From Ficedula albicollis (lineage: Eukaryota; Chordata; Aves; Passeriformes; Muscicapidae): a stretch of 64,000 nucleotides of DNA. This document shows positions 15,428 through 29,035 of this stretch, in pieces; within the stretch, counting starts at the first letter, position 1; each line of letters starts with the position of its first letter. The stretch is taken from positions 66,235,040 through 66,299,039 of the forward strand of contig NC_021675.1 in assembly GCF_000247815.1 (NCBI RefSeq), read 5' to 3'. Below the pieces are notes generated by a model. That model ran no database searches and was not told where the DNA came from. It was given only the letters and a program-made list of their open reading frames with translations. Made by a program: the position numbers and the translations under genes.

Positions 15428-16533
15428 TTGGAGCCTAGATCTTCTTGCTCTCATTGAAACATTTTCAAAACTGTGTGTTCGGGTATCATTTTAAAATGGC
15501 AATTAAAACAGTTTATCACCCTGCTTGAAACTGGAAAAAAAATGTTAGAAGAGCAGCAGGCCCTAAACCAGCAGAAAAGCTGTTTCTTTGTAGGTTTTCA
15601 GGTCAGAGCAGTTGCATTGGAACTGGGAAGGTGCTCCCAAAAGTGAGAATCACCCAGCTGCCTCTCAAGCTGCAGTTTGAAGCTAGAAACTGCTTCAAAA
15701 CAAGTTAACCAGTAAAATAAATTCTTTAACATCATAATAGCATCTGATACTGAGGCTGTAATTCCAAAATACCAAGTCATGATTTGGCTGGAATAATGTT
15801 AGATGTGGAGGGCAGGGCAGGAGTAGATCCTGGGAAGCACCTACACCAGGAGCTGTTAGTTTCAGACCTGCTCTGGAAGAGGCAGCAAATCAGGCATGTC
15901 CCATGTGCCTGGTGATCTAGTCTCTGTGCAGATGCCTCACTTTGGTAGATGGATAATTTTGGGCTTTTTTGCTGTCTCAAATCCATCCATACATTCACCA
16001 CATCTCACTGCCAAGGCCTTGAGAAATCCTCTTGGGGAAGTTTCCCATGTGAATGCTGGTGATGTAATGCATCACTTCTCCTTTGGACTATGTAGTTCAT
16101 AGTTGTCAGTGGAACTACCCAAAACTGAGGCATGGACTTACTGCTCCATCAAAAGCATTGCCTCAGCTTGAAAGGCTTTTGCCAGCACAGTTACATCCCC
16201 TCACTGTGCTAAGGATCTTTGGTCATGCCAAGTGAAGGTGCAGCTACTGCTCAGGGCTTGTTTCAGTGGGCAGGTCACTGTCTCCTCTAAGCCTTTGATC
16301 TTCCATGCAACCTGTTCTGCCTGGGAGGTGGAGGGAGAGTAAACCATTGCAGCTTGGACAGCATGACAGCAAAACCAAGAGAGGGATCTGAGTCTGGAGC
16401 AAGCCAGCAGAGAGATTTTGGGGATTTACTTTCCTAGAGCAGCTGGCAAAGTAAGCATCTTGGACTGCAGCTTTGGGAAGGGTTTGAAGTTCAGAGGCTG
16501 GACCCATTTATGTTCAGAATCTCCCCATTGCAC

Positions 16534-18921
16534 GGCAGCAAGCATTGTATGCACATAACTAGGGTGGATTTTCTTGTCCATGTATGGTCACATTTCCATT
16601 GATGTTCTAACCTTCCCTCAAAATAAATAATTTTTATAATTGAAATTTTTTTTGACCGCAGGAAAACCATCAGACCTAAAATGCACATTTTTGTGCTTTG
16701 TGGGAGCTTCAGTTTTCTCCTGGGGTTTCCATTTTCTGCAGGGGTAAGAGGTGCAGCCAGACTTCACTGGAAGAGCAGTTTGAGACCAAAAAGGAGACAG
16801 CAGGATGGGAAACCAGGTGGCTGAAACAAACTGGATCAGGAAAAGCAAATTACTGCTGCCACCCTCAGCTGCAGCAGATTTCGTTTTAACAAACCCAAGA
16901 ACACTTTTGTTTTCATCCAAAGTGTCTGCGAAAGAAAAATCACTTTCAGGCAAGGACTCATTTTTTCCTTCCTTTCTGCTGAGTGATGACAGATCTCACA
17001 GAAGCCCTAAGCATAGGTGAAGTAGGAGAACCATATAAATATAAGCCAAAATGCAGCTCTACTTCCTTCCCATGGAATACTGTCAGCCCTTGTAAATCCT
17101 GCAGTGTGAGCAGCTGGCCCAGAGGCAGAGGGGAACAATAAACAACGCAGGAAGCCGCTGCTGGCATTGCTGGAGAAGGTCATAGGAAGCCCAAAAGCAG
17201 GGTCCCCGAGGCGCTGTGGGCTGTGTGCTGAGTGTGTGCAGTCCCCAGGGGGGACACAGCCCAAAGGTGAGAGAGCAAAGAGAGGTGCAATAGCTGTCAC
17301 AGGGTCACCTAATGCTTCAGGGGCAAAGCCACGCTCTCCGTCTCTTCACACCCTGTGTGCAGACACCAGAAAAGGTAAAAGATGGGCAGAAACCTCGTTC
17401 CCACAGTTTGCGCCTCTTTTTCTACCCATATGTCCCACCAAGACTGGAGAGAGTGGGGCAGGCTTCAGTACATTCTTGTAAAAGCCACCTGGAGATAGAG
17501 AGTGCACCACCTCTCCAGCTGAGTGACGTGGGAGGAAGAGGCACCTCTGCATGGAAATATCAGATTAGTCCCAAGCTTGCTAAACTTCTTGAAGAAAAAA
17601 ATTGGCTTTGGGGACTCTCACCAATGGGTAGTGCATGGTTCCTGAAGCACCAGCACAGCTTCTTCCTCATTTGTTAACAACAGCTTTTGGGCACAGTGTG
17701 ACTCCAGCACTGCTGCCCAGGACGTGCCAGCAGGGATATCAGCTGCTCAGGTTGCCCTGCAGCTTTTGTTGGGGCTGCACTCTGCCCTGACACCCTGGGG
17801 CTGCCGTGGGCGCCAGCCACTGTCAGGCCAGCTGAGATGTGTCTGCACACCCCTGTCCCTAGGTAGTCATCTGCCAAAAAAGCTCATTTGGGCCACAGAA
17901 GGAAAGCTGAGAGGAGGCACGGTTGCTGTCTATAAATACATTGGGGCAAGCATCAGAGAGGCAGCTGAGCTATTGAAGCTAAAAGACAATGTTGGCACAG
18001 GAACAAACGGGTATGAAGAGGCCAGGAATAAATTAAGCAAAAAATTAGAGAGAGAAAACAACCCTCTGAGAAGCTCTTGCCTGAAACAGGCTTCCAGTAG
18101 GGACTACATGACAAAAAGTGGTTTTCAGTCAGATGGATCTGACTAAATTAATGAAGATGTGGGGTGAGTGTGGGGGTGGCTGTACATCACTGCTGTTTGA
18201 AACACCAAAGGTCACAGCACGCATCCAAGTGATCCTTCCTGCTCCTACATCCCACATTCTATATGAACGTGGAGGTGTCAATATGCTGGCCACACAGGCA
18301 AATACAGAAACATAGATACACGTTAGACTTGACCTAAGAATTCCCAATGTCATCATAGGATCACTGAATGGTGTTGGTTGGAAGGAGACCTTGAAGATCA
18401 TCTCATTCCAACCCCCCTGTCATGGGCAGGGACACGACACCTTCCATTAGACCAGGCTGCTCCAAGCCCCATCCAGCTCGGCCTGGAACACTCCAGGGGT
18501 GGGGCAGCCTGTTCCTGTGTCCCTGAGCAGCCTGTTCCTGTGTCTTCTGGCTCTCACACTAAAGAATTTCTTCCTAATATCTAATCTAAACCTACACTCT
18601 TTCGGTTTGAAGCCATTAACCCTTGTTCTGTAACTACATGCCCTTTTCAAAAGTCTTGCCCCATCTTTCCTATAAGTTCCCTTCAGGTACTGAAGGGATT
18701 TAGGTGACCCTGAAGCATCTCTTTTACAGGCTGAACAATCCCAATTCTCTCAGCCTTTCCTCATGGGAGAGTTTCTCCATCCCTCTGATCACCTTGGTGC
18801 CTCCTCTGGACTCTCTCCAGCATTTCCACATCCTTCCTGTGCTGTGCCCCAGATGTGGCCACAGCTCTGCAGGTGGGGTCTCACCTGAGTGGGGCAGAAT
18901 GGCAGAATCCCCTTCCTCAGC
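16534..18921 (+). repeat. Large direct duplication B, copy 2
   Basis: 2388 bp matching 11230-13659, lacking the second 42-bp unit. On its right it continues into more of the same CR1 (gatgcagcccaggacagg), so this copy has the natural CR1 context and copy 1 looks cut. Confidence 0.97.
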
Positions 18922-19020
18922 CTGCCCACCCTGCTTTGGATGCAGCCCAGGACAGGAGTGGTTTCTGGGCTGAGTGCACATGGCTAGCTCATGTCCATGC
19001 TGAGGTCCCATCAAAGTGTC
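18350..19020 (-). mobile_element. CR1 retroposon fragment, minus orientation (duplication B copy 2)
   Basis: The same element as at 13046 but longer: past the duplication border it reads cctgcccaccctgctttgga, gcagcccaggacagg and catggctagctcatgtccat, normal upstream CR1 text. Confidence 0.85.
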
Positions 19021-22000
19021 CATGTTTGGAAATGTAGGTCAGGGTAAAAAGCCCATTATGAATTTTTTCATAAGTTTGGCCATTTTTGTAAACTTTTTTT
19101 TTTTTTTTCTCATGCCCGCCAGGGCTCTGTTGCAAAGAGATTGCAGAGATAGATTTGTTCCCTGATACTCCTGAGATACCTAAACCATTCTCAGGTTAAC
19201 TCGGGTGCTGTAACTCAAATTCATTCTGTAAACACTTCCAGGCTAAGTTATCTTTCACATCTACTCCAGCTGTATTATCCCAGTCATCCCAAATGAGGGC
19301 AAATAAACCCTTCCCACCACACCCCCTATCAGATTTTTCTGCACTTTTAGGTTTAATCTCGAGGATGTTATTACCAAGCAGAGAACACATTACAGTGGTT
19401 TTTTTTCAGTAATAATACATGGCTGTTCTCACAGGCACAGAATCATTTTACATTAAACTCTACCAGCTCTTCTTCCATTCCATGATCTACAAGCCTTTTT
19501 AGGATCTTTTTGTTCATTGGAGACTGGAAATGTGAGGAATCATATCAGATTTAAGAGAGGGTGAATGAACCATCAGAGAGAAACTGTTTTCTGGAATTCT
19601 CCTGATTCCAAAAGAGCCGCAAAAAGCTCCACCACATCTACAAGTGCATCTAGAGGAAAATAACTGAATTTTACTCACTTAGACAACAGAGAGAAATGCA
19701 TTCTTGCAGCTGTGCAATAATCCACCATGCAATAGCCCATGTCTGACTAGCTTAATATTTACTCCAAAAGCACTTTCACCTCAGATGTAGTCGGTGTGCA
19801 GATTTCAGGAAGGTGCTCCCACTCCTCCCAGGAAAGATGAAGGCATGGAATAATTGAAAGTCCTCTCCATTCTGGGTTGCCCAAAGAGATTCTCCTCCTT
19901 GTCATGTGTCCTGGAGAAGCACTGTGTGAGGCCAGGAGCTAACCCCACACTTGTGAATTGAGACCATTTTCCCATTCAAGCACACAGCTCTTGCACATTT
20001 TGTTTCAAACTGAAATGGTGTTAAGGAGACCTTTGGGAAAAGGAATAAAAATGGCATTTTATTTCCTTTTTCGGTTTTCTTTTTTTGTTATTTTTTTGCC
20101 CTACCCATCACTTCTTCTCAAGACCTTAAGTCCCAGGACATCCTGCCTGACACAGTCCAGAGCTGGCCCCTTCAGGCTTTAAATAAAGTCACAGCTTTGG
20201 AGTTTCCAGGCAGAAAGTTCACTGGAAGAGCCATAGTAGGGGTTTTGTCCTTCCTAAGGAGGATGAAAAACTGCAAGAGAAACCTGGGTTCTGGTTGCAA
20301 AGGTAGGAACTAAACTCTTTGTAGAGCAGGACAAACCCATATATTTTTTTTTTCTTGTGTCTGTGTTGATGGCGTTTTAACTTTTTTTCTTCTTGTGTCT
20401 GTGTTGATGGCGTTTTAACAAAGAATAATTTAATTTGAGAGTGTTCACAGAGCAGCTCACAAGAGTGACAAGAATAAATGAGCCATGACATTTCATTCCA
20501 AGAGCAGTAGATGGGGAATTCATAGATGGATATCATGAAAACCATGAGTTCCCTACAGGCCCCTCCTCTCTCCATGTTCACCTGAAACACTCATTTTTCA
20601 GCTCCCTGTTCTCACACAGGAACTGTGCTAGACTCACCAGGGAACCAAAAGAACACGAGATGCTCAAGTGTTCCTGCATGGAAACATGTCCTGTGCACCC
20701 AGAGGACATCCCTTTCTCCATACCCTCCCACAGGGGATAACAAGCCCCAAATCTGCCTAAGGAACTGTCTCAAGAAGCAGGAAAGGAGGTGATCCCTCCC
20801 TGCTTTTCATATTCCATAAGTAAAGGAGCATGAGAGAAGAGCACACTGCAGCTAAATGTGCTTCTGTTTCTGGAGATATTTCTCCACTTTATGGTCCTGT
20901 GTCACATTGTCACTGTGCTGGCACCTCAGTAGTTAGAGCTGCAGTGTCTTCAAGCACAACTCTTTAAAGCCATATGATGACCCAAAAGCCCCCCAGTTTC
21001 AAAGTCAATTTATTTGCTCTGCTTGTCTTTCAGATGCAGTGAGGAAGAGGAATCCACCTTGGAGCCCAGTGACAGCAAACTGGCCCATTTTATCCCCACT
21101 CACAGCAGGCAGGAACTGCAATCTGGAAATCATTGTCACCTTATAATAGTGGCCACTTATTTTGAGGACCCAGTAAGCCAGAGCCTGCTTCATACGTGGA
21201 GCTTGGCACAGCTTTCCTCCCAACTTTCCTATATGAAATTTTAGGCTTAACACCTTTTTTTCTGCAAAATTTGCTTTCGAGTGTTGAATTATTTTCCTGC
21301 TAAAGTTTGCTTCATGCTGAGATCTAAAAAACAGAGCTTTTTTGGCTAAAAATGAATCACTGAGGTCAGAAAGTTTCTACAGACCTCATAAACTCCGTGG
21401 TCCTGAGTGATTTAAGGCTACAGCCCTAGGATTGTTTTTGGGACAGTCTTTGAACCAGAAATTTGGTTGGCCACTGGTCAGCTCCCTGTGGAGACTGTCA
21501 CTTTAGGAGGTATTTTACAATTTGAGGTGTATTTCAAGGTGGTGGCTCTGACAGAAGCATCTGCTGTGTGGACTTTGGAGACAAAGGAGGCTGCAGCAGC
21601 AGAGCTTTGCCTGCCATGCACACAATGAATCTGTGCAAGAAGGGAGCAGGGATTCCTTCCTGGGCTCTCTCCTCCATCTCTGGCCCTCAGCATCCCAAGT
21701 TACTGACTTCCCAAGCCATGCTCATATTGCTCCTCAACAGAGCAAGCTCATTTTCACAAATCTTCCACCATTTGCCTCTAAATCCCCCTCCTGTCCCAAC
21801 TGGAATGTGACTTCCTCACCTCCCACTTTAGGATGCATCCACCCCAGTGCAGCCACCTGGGAGCCAGCAGCCACTCAGGATGCCAGGGCCGTGGTTTCCA
21901 GCACAACAAAAATAACATCAGGGCTATCAACCTATTTCAGGACCGTTCCCTCATGCAGGGCTACCCAGCCAAACTATTCCAGGCTGCTACTGTACCGAGG

Positions 22001-22449
22001 GACGCTGCCTGTGTGTGCCCTGCATACTGTACATTCCCTTGTAAGGGCTTGCCCCATTCCCTGCTCTGCTCTGAGGTGTCATCTGGCCTTCTGCCCCACA
22101 CCTGCTGGCAGAAAGGTCCCCACAACACCCACTCTTGAAATCCCACTCCCAAGGCTTTCCTGGGTGCTCCCTGGCAGGATGCAACGGCTTTGAACAAAAG
22201 GAGGTGCTCCCAGGGCAGAGCTGAGATGCTGTGTTGTGGTCCTGTGGTGCAGGGACATGGTTCTCTGGTCATGCAGAAGCTCTGCTTCTCTATAGGATAT
22301 GTTTTAGAGCCCACTCTTCTTTACTAGGTGCTCTGCACTGAGCCAGGGCCTGGGACTAGAGCGTGGGAGGAGGGAAGGGGACACGAAAGGTTCAGCACAG
22401 GTGTCCCCAACTCAGCTATCCATCAGAGATCCTAGAGCTGGAGCTTTGC
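19021..22449. other. Intergenic, nothing recognised
   Basis: Unique sequence with short T runs (near 19098 and 20345) and a 38-bp two-copy tandem repeat at 20353-20428 (cttgtgtctgtgttgatggc). No gene was recognised. Confidence 0.4.
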
Positions 22450-23691
22450 TCAGGGTTTATCATCAGTAGTGTCAGCAATCCATAACAGCAACCCAAATCT
22501 TTACAAGATTCACAGGACACTGTGATAATCTCTGAGGAGCAGGATGGCAACAAGGTGTGTTGGTGTAACACCTTGTGAGATGGGATTCTGGGCATCCCCA
22601 AGGTCTGCAGGGGTAAGCACTATTAATGATGTCGTTTTGAAAGAGAAATGGGCAAAAATGATGGTCAGTGGACTTTACAAGTGTCAGGAGTGCTGGGGAT
22701 TGGGGACTGGAGTCATCCTGTATTCTTAGGAAGATGTCCCACTGTTCTGTGTTTTCTTTACAGCCTGTGGGGACAATTCAAACCTTAGGTCTAGAGCAAC
22801 TCATCTCTATTGACTTCAGAGGGAACTCAGATGCTGCCTCAAAGTCGAGGACCTGAGTTAGGGGGTGAACCAAAGCTGAAACCTTCAGCTTAGCACCAAA
22901 GAGCTCCCACATGAACACCCCTGTAACACAAGGATGTCTGATAGTGCTGACCTGTGGAGAACCCTCAAGCCCAGGGAGGAGCTGCAGCCTCCACAGTGAA
23001 CCAGTTGCAGGTCCTCTTTGTTGAATGGGGGGGTCATATCCAAAACTACTGCCATGGCAGTATCATAGAATCAGGGTTTATCATCAGTAGTGTCAGCAAT
23101 CCATAACAGCAACCCAAATCTTTACAAGATTCACAGGACACTGTGATAATCTCTGAGGAGCAGGATGGCAACAAGGTGTGTTGGTGTAACACCTTGTGAG
23201 ATGGGATTCTGGGCATCCCCAAGGTCTGCAGGGGTAAGCACTATTAATGATGTCGTTTTGAAAGAGAAATGGGCAAAAATGATGGTCAGTGGACTGTACA
23301 AGTGTCAGGAGTGCTGGGGATTGGGGACTGGAGTCATCCTGTATTCTTAGGAAGATGTCCCACTGTTCTGTGTTTTCTTTACAGCCTGTGGGGACAATTC
23401 AAACCTTAGGTCTAGAGCAACTCATCTCTATTGACTTCAGAGGGAACTCAGATGCTGCCTCAAAGTCGAGGACCTGAGTTAGGGGGTGAACCAAAGCTGA
23501 AACCTTCAGCTTAGCACCAAAGAGCTCCCACATGAACACCCCTGTAACACAAGGATGTCTGATAGTGCTGACCTGTGGAGAACCCTCAAGCCCAGGGAGG
23601 AGCTGCAGCCTCCACAGTGAACCAGTTGCAGGTCCTCTTTGTTGAATGGGGGGGTCATATCCAAAATTACTGCCATGGCAGTATCATAAAA
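22450..23691 (+). repeat. 621-bp tandem duplication, two copies
   Basis: Units 22450-23070 and 23071-23691 abut directly and differ at only a few bases (ggactttacaag versus ggactgtacaag). Both units end in tatcata(g/a)aatca, the first bases of a minus-oriented CR1 tail, which then continues only after copy 2. Confidence 0.97.
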
Positions 23692-24181
23692 TCATAGAAA
23701 ATGCTGAGTTGGGAGGAACCCATAGGGATCATTGAGCCAAATGCCTGGCCCTGCACAGGATGCAAGACTCACAAAGGGACCCACAAGGACCATCCAGTCC
23801 AGCTCCTGGCCCTGCCCAGCCCCATCCCCAAGAGTCCCACCCTGTGCCCAGAGCATTGTCCAAACCCTCCTGGAGCTCTGTCAGCCTGTGCTGTGCCAAA
23901 CACCCTCTGGGGGAAGAACCTTTTCCTGATACCCAACCTAAACCTGCCCTGGCACAGCTCCAGGCCATTCCCTCAGCCTGTCACTGTCACCACAGAGCAG
24001 AGATCAGTGTCTGTCCCTCCTCTTCCCCCCTCAGGAATTTGTGACTGCACTGAGCTCTCCCCTCAGTCTCCTCCAGGCTGAACAGGCCGAGTGCCCTCAG
24101 CCTCTCCTCATGCCCCCAAGGCCCTTCCCCATCTCTCCCAGCTGAGCTTTCCAAGGGAACATCTCCTCCCACAGTCTGCAT
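23684..24181 (-). mobile_element. CR1 retroposon fragment, minus orientation
   Basis: Reads tcatagaaaatgctgagttg, ccatccagtccagctcctgg, gagcattgtccaaaccctcc, ctctgggggaagaaccttt and ctcctccaggctgaacagg. It shares a distinctive middle part with the copy at 37622, so the two belong to one subfamily. Confidence 0.9.
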
Positions 24182-24885
24182 CCATCAGAGAGGCTGGGCA
24201 CCTGATAGACACGTAACAGGAACTTTCAGTGCTTAATTCAAAATTCACATGCCTCAAATCTGCCCAGCTACTGTTTACTCCTGGAAATACCTGAGATTTG
24301 TACAGACCATGGCTCCCACCAGCAAAGTGCTTTCCTGCCTGTTAGTGGGCAGTGTCTTTCTCTATGTCACTGTTTTTCTACTCCCCTTTTACTCCTGCTT
24401 TAATGGAACAAAATATTTAAATATCCAATTTAAAAATGAGCATGGTTCTCGCCATGTGAAGCACACCAAGAGCAGCATGAGCAGAAAGAAAAGCACACTA
24501 GAAATGTCTGGTTTGCCTATTCACAGCCACAGTCCTTGCAAAAGACTCAAGACACATTTTGACTTTGTTCATTTTGGCATTGCTCATTTCTCACACTGCA
24601 TTCAAAGAAAGTCATGGTGCTGGAAAGTGCTTGGATTTTGTTCTGGAAATGGATCCCACATCCATGGCACAGCAGCCATGACAATATTTGTCACAGGAGG
24701 CACTAAACACCTGCCAAGAGCAACAGGAACAGATGGGGCAGAGGTGACCTTGCAGCAGGAGATGCTTCATTCACCACAGTGACTCACACTCGTACCTGAG
24801 GAGCTGATGTGTGGCTAACCAACACTGAGGCATGAGAATGTGGATCTAAGGAGCACCATGTGCTCCAGAACCTCCTTCCCGTTTT
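24182..24885. other. Intergenic between CR1 copies; unsupported 177-codon frame
   Basis: A plus-strand open frame (24249-24782) with a hydrophobic stretch near its start lies here. I recognise no family, there is no supporting exon structure, and one frame of this length is expected by chance in 64 kb. No gene is called. Confidence 0.4.
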
Positions 24886-25066
24886 CAATCATAAGTTGGC
24901 TCGAGTCAGAAGGGACCTTAAAGATCACCAGGTCCAACACCCCTGCCATGGACAGGGATGACACCCACCGGACCAGGCTGCTCCAAGCCCCATCCAACCT
25001 GGCCTTGAACACTTCCAGGGACCCAGGGGCAGCCAGTCCCAGTGCCTCACCAACCCCATCCATGGC
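24886..25066 (-). mobile_element. CR1 retroposon fragment, minus orientation, short
   Basis: Contains gaccttaaagatcaccaggt, catggacagggatgacaccc and ggccttgaacacttccaggg, then ends near caaccccatccatggc. Confidence 0.85.
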
Positions 25067-27870
25067 GGTAAACCAGAAAGGATAATTCAGCTTTCAAAAG
25101 CAACAGAAGCTCTGCAGATTTTAAGCAGTAATGTGTCTCTGCTGTCTCTGCAATGTTTTTTCCAGACAGGCACAACTTCAGTAAAAAGCACTGCTCAGCA
25201 CTGGGCACCTTCAAAAGCTCACACAGCAAGCCCAAGCCAGCTCACTGCTCCACTGCCTCATCCTGAGAGGAGCCACTCTGCAAAATCTGGGAGCTGTTCC
25301 CTTGACCCATCAGATAAGGCTGCTGCAGGATCCAATTTCTCAGCAACACTCTGGCCAGCAACTGAAGCAATTCCTGCAGTAGCCCAGCCTGATAAAACTG
25401 CTGCTAGATTCCTCCCCTTTTGGCTGAAGATTTAATTTGAGATCTAGTATCCCACTGTGCACTCCCCCAGGCTTCCAAAATGTTTTTCTCTAAACAGCCT
25501 TCCCCTCCCGTGCTGCCAGGCTTTGCACATCTGGACTCCAGACCTCATTGTCACTGACCCAGGACTCACCATAGCTCTCCTCCTCCAGCTCAAAATTAAA
25601 CACACACAGTGGCCCTGATCTGAGCACAGCCCTTCTGCCAGGTGCTGTCAGCATCCCACAGGGCCAGGACCAAGAGCTCACGTTTGCTTTTAAAACAAAA
25701 CAGCCCTGGCTGAAGGCGCCCACGCCAAATTCCTGGGAACCCCACAAAACATCAGCTGTGTCCTCAGTTATTCATACAGCCTCTCCACCCACATCAGTCT
25801 GAGGATGAAATCAGGGAAAATCTGTTATTTGGCTCCTTGTGTGTGCTGAAAATGGAAAACCCTGCCAATAGCCCATGGAAATGGTCTGAAATTGCACCCT
25901 CTCAGAAGCACCAGCAGCCACCAGGCAAGTGCCCACCTGTGGGAAGCCTCTGCAGGTGAACACACTGGGGAGTGTTATTTCTATTTTGGAGTACAGCATC
26001 AGGCCACAGGGGCCAGGCTGTCCCCAGCCCTGCAGGAAGCACCAGAGTCATCCTCTCCACCCCTCTTCTGTATGTATTTCAGAGAAAGGTACCCAGCTCC
26101 ATACCTGCCATGTGCAGGGTGTCTTCTGCCTGTATGTCACCCTGCCCAGAGCCATCAAACTGACATCTTGGAGCTGTAAGCCCTTAGGATGACACAGCAC
26201 CACAGGAAGAAAAGAAAGATCTATGTCATACAGCTGGTCTAAAATAATAACCTATCCTTGCTCCATACTGTACCCTGCAACCATTCTGAATTTGTGTGAA
26301 GCTTCTGGTGACCTTCAGGGTGTTGCTGGAAAGATTCCATGCAATAAACTTCTGGCAGTAAAACACTTTCTTTTGTCTCACCAAGATGAATCCCTTTGAT
26401 TATGGAGCTTGGCCCCCTCCAGACCTCCAGCTCATTCCAGCAAAGAAACTCTCCAGGTGCAGTTTGTCCTGCTCCTGTTTGAGGAGAACATCCTCATCTT
26501 CTCCATCTTCTGCTCTGAATCATCAGGTGTAAATCAGCAGTAATGATTCCCACCTGGAAGAGTCTGGGGGAAACATAGACTGGACAGATGTTCTGCTTCC
26601 AGGAGACAGCAAGTGATGTATCTGTAAGAGCAACAGGCACGGTGAGAGAAGTGAGGCTGCTATTAGCAACCCTTGGAGGGAAGGGTCAGGACCAGCTACT
26701 GTCAATTTGATGCTATCAAGCAATACAGAGAAGCACAGGGAGATCTGAACCCCTCCTTCAAAGTTCCTTCCTCTGGTATCACCTAACCCGACCCTTGCTG
26801 TATTAAAAATGTAATTTTTGCTCAGTTCTTGAATTCCAAGGACCTATCCGTCACTGAACACTGTGATGGCTGCCAGAACCATGTCCTGCACATATGTCTC
26901 TCCTCTTTAGCAAGCACCCAGAGTATCTCAGTGCATCTGGTGTTGACAAGATGGGCTTTAACTCTGGAGAGCTCTTGGGTGCCAGAATGACAGCACTGAA
27001 GAATGAGATCTTCTGCTGCTGCTGGAATGGGAGCGTGTTCAACAATGACTCAGGACAGGAAAATGCCACTTACTGAAACTCCAATACTTGTTTCTCAACC
27101 AGCCAAAGCTCTTGGAGGTCTCCCATCTAAATGCTAACCAGGCCTGGAGCTGCATGTCTTTTGAGACCTCACAAGAGCAGCTGCAGTATAAGGAGGACGC
27201 TGTACTATTCAGGGCAAACCAGGAGACAGTCAATTTGTAGAAAGACCTTCCTGGAATTTTTATTAGGTTAATATTGAATATTTTATTTCAGCTCTCCTGC
27301 TTCAAATTTCACTGATCAGTGGGTTGCTGAGCAAAACAGGTTTTGTTAGTGCATACTGGTGCCTGAGTGCAATGCTTTGGGGCAGAGCATGTGACCAGGG
27401 AATCTAAAGGGAGGAGGAAGTGGCTAGTCAAAGAGAAAAAATATATTACATTTATGCATATCTTAGGGTGGCAGTTCTCTCCTGACATCATCTTGTAAGG
27501 TCTCAGTCAACAATCTGCTCTCAGTGTACTTGTTCAGGCAAAAATCTATGGTCAGAATATGGGATTTCATCCGTGTTTCCCCCAGCCCGTACTGGAACAC
27601 TGATACAAAATAAATTATGCCAAAAAGAGAAATCCTCCCTGAGAACTGTGCAAGGACTAGCATGGTGCAGGGATCTCTTTAAACCCTTCCCCCCCGACAT
27701 CCCACATCAGGCTCAGGTTTTTATGGGCACGGCTGTCAGCTGTGGAAACAGGAGACGGAGCCCGGACCCTGCCAACCACACACAGGGCACACACTCTGGC
27801 TGAGCTGGCCTGAGATCCTGGATAAAGAGCCTGGGAGGAGAGCAGAACAGAGCTTGGTGTGGGCTGTGCA
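25067..27870. other. Intergenic, nothing recognised
   Basis: Unique sequence with no clear repeat, exon or RNA gene. Confidence 0.4.
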
Positions 27871-28830
27871 TCCATCCATCCATCATCCACACATCCATCC
27901 ATCCATCCATCCATCCATCCATCATCCATCATCCATCCATCCATACATCCATCCATCCATCCATCATTCACCCATCCTCCATCCATCCATACATCCACCT
28001 ATCCATCATCCATCCATCCATCCATCCATCCATCCATCATCCATCATCCATCCATCCATCATCCATCATCCATCCATCATCCATCATCCATCCATCCATC
28101 ATCCATCATCCATCCATCATCCATCATCCATCCATCCATCATCCATCATCCATCCATCATCCATCATCCATCCATCCATCATCCATCATCCATCCATCAT
28201 CCATCATCCATCCATCCATCATCCATCATCCATCCATCATCCATCATCCATCCATCCATCATCCATCATCCATCCATCATCCATCATCCATCCATCCATC
28301 ATCCATCATCCATCCATCATCCATCATCCATCCATCCATCATCCATCATCCATCCATCATCCATCATCCATCCATCCATCATCCATCATCCATCCATCAT
28401 CCATCATCCATCCATCCATCATCCATCATCCATCCATCATCCATCATCCATCCATCCATCATCCATCATCCATCCATCATCCATCATCCATCCATCCATC
28501 ATCCATCATCCATCCATCATCCATCATCCATCCATCCATCATCCATCATCCATCCATCATCCATCATCCATCCATCCATCATCCATCATCCATCCATCAT
28601 CCATCATCCATCCATCCATCATCCATCATCCATCCATCATCCATCATCCATCCATCCATCATCCATCATCCATCCATCATCCATCATCCATCCATCCATC
28701 ATCCATCATCCATCCATCATCCATCCATCCATCATCCATCCATCATCCATCCATCCATCATCCATCCATCATCCATCATCCATCCATCCATCCATCCATC
28801 CATCCATCAATCCATCCACACATCCATCCA
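27871..28830 (+). repeat. CCAT/CAT microsatellite with 40-bp higher-order units
   Basis: A (CCAT)n array in which CCAT (4) and CAT (3) alternate. From 28041 to 28720 the pattern 4-3-4-4-4-3-4-3-4-4-3 (40 bp) repeats 17 times without an error. The flanks are irregular CCAT runs. The long HPSSI-type open frame across it comes from the repeat. Confidence 0.97.
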
Positions 28831-29035
28831 CCCATCGGTCCCTCTGTCTGTCTGTCTGTCTGTCAGTCTATCCGTCTGTCTGTCCGTCTGTCTCATCCAT
28901 CCATCCATCCATCCATCCACACATCCATCCACCCATCGGTCCCTCTGTCTGTCAGTCTATCCGTCTGTCGTGTCCGTCTGTCTGTCCGTCTGTCGGTCCG
29001 TCTGTCGGTCCGTTTGTCTGTCTGTCTGTCACTGC
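28831..29035 (+). repeat. TCTG/TCCG microsatellite with a duplicated block
   Basis: CTGT-type repeat with TCCG and TCAG variants. A block of CCAT followed by acccatcggtccctctgtct occurs twice (near 28828 and 28930), so a compound unit of about 100 bp was duplicated. Confidence 0.9.

Larger units (their letters stand above)
13660..16533. other. Spacer between the copies of duplication B
   Basis: 2.9 kb of unique DNA with two CR1 tails in opposite orientation (about 14525-14700 and 14953-15427). No gene was recognised. Confidence 0.5.

Noticed and set aside
24249..24782. 177-codon plus-strand open frame with a hydrophobic N-terminal stretch
   Set aside because: No family resemblance or exon context. 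About one non-repeat frame of this length is expected by chance in 64 kb over six frames.
28041..28720. Regular 40-bp periodicity resembling a CRISPR array
   Set aside because: There are no unique spacers; the unit is only CCAT and CAT modules, and the DNA is a vertebrate genome.
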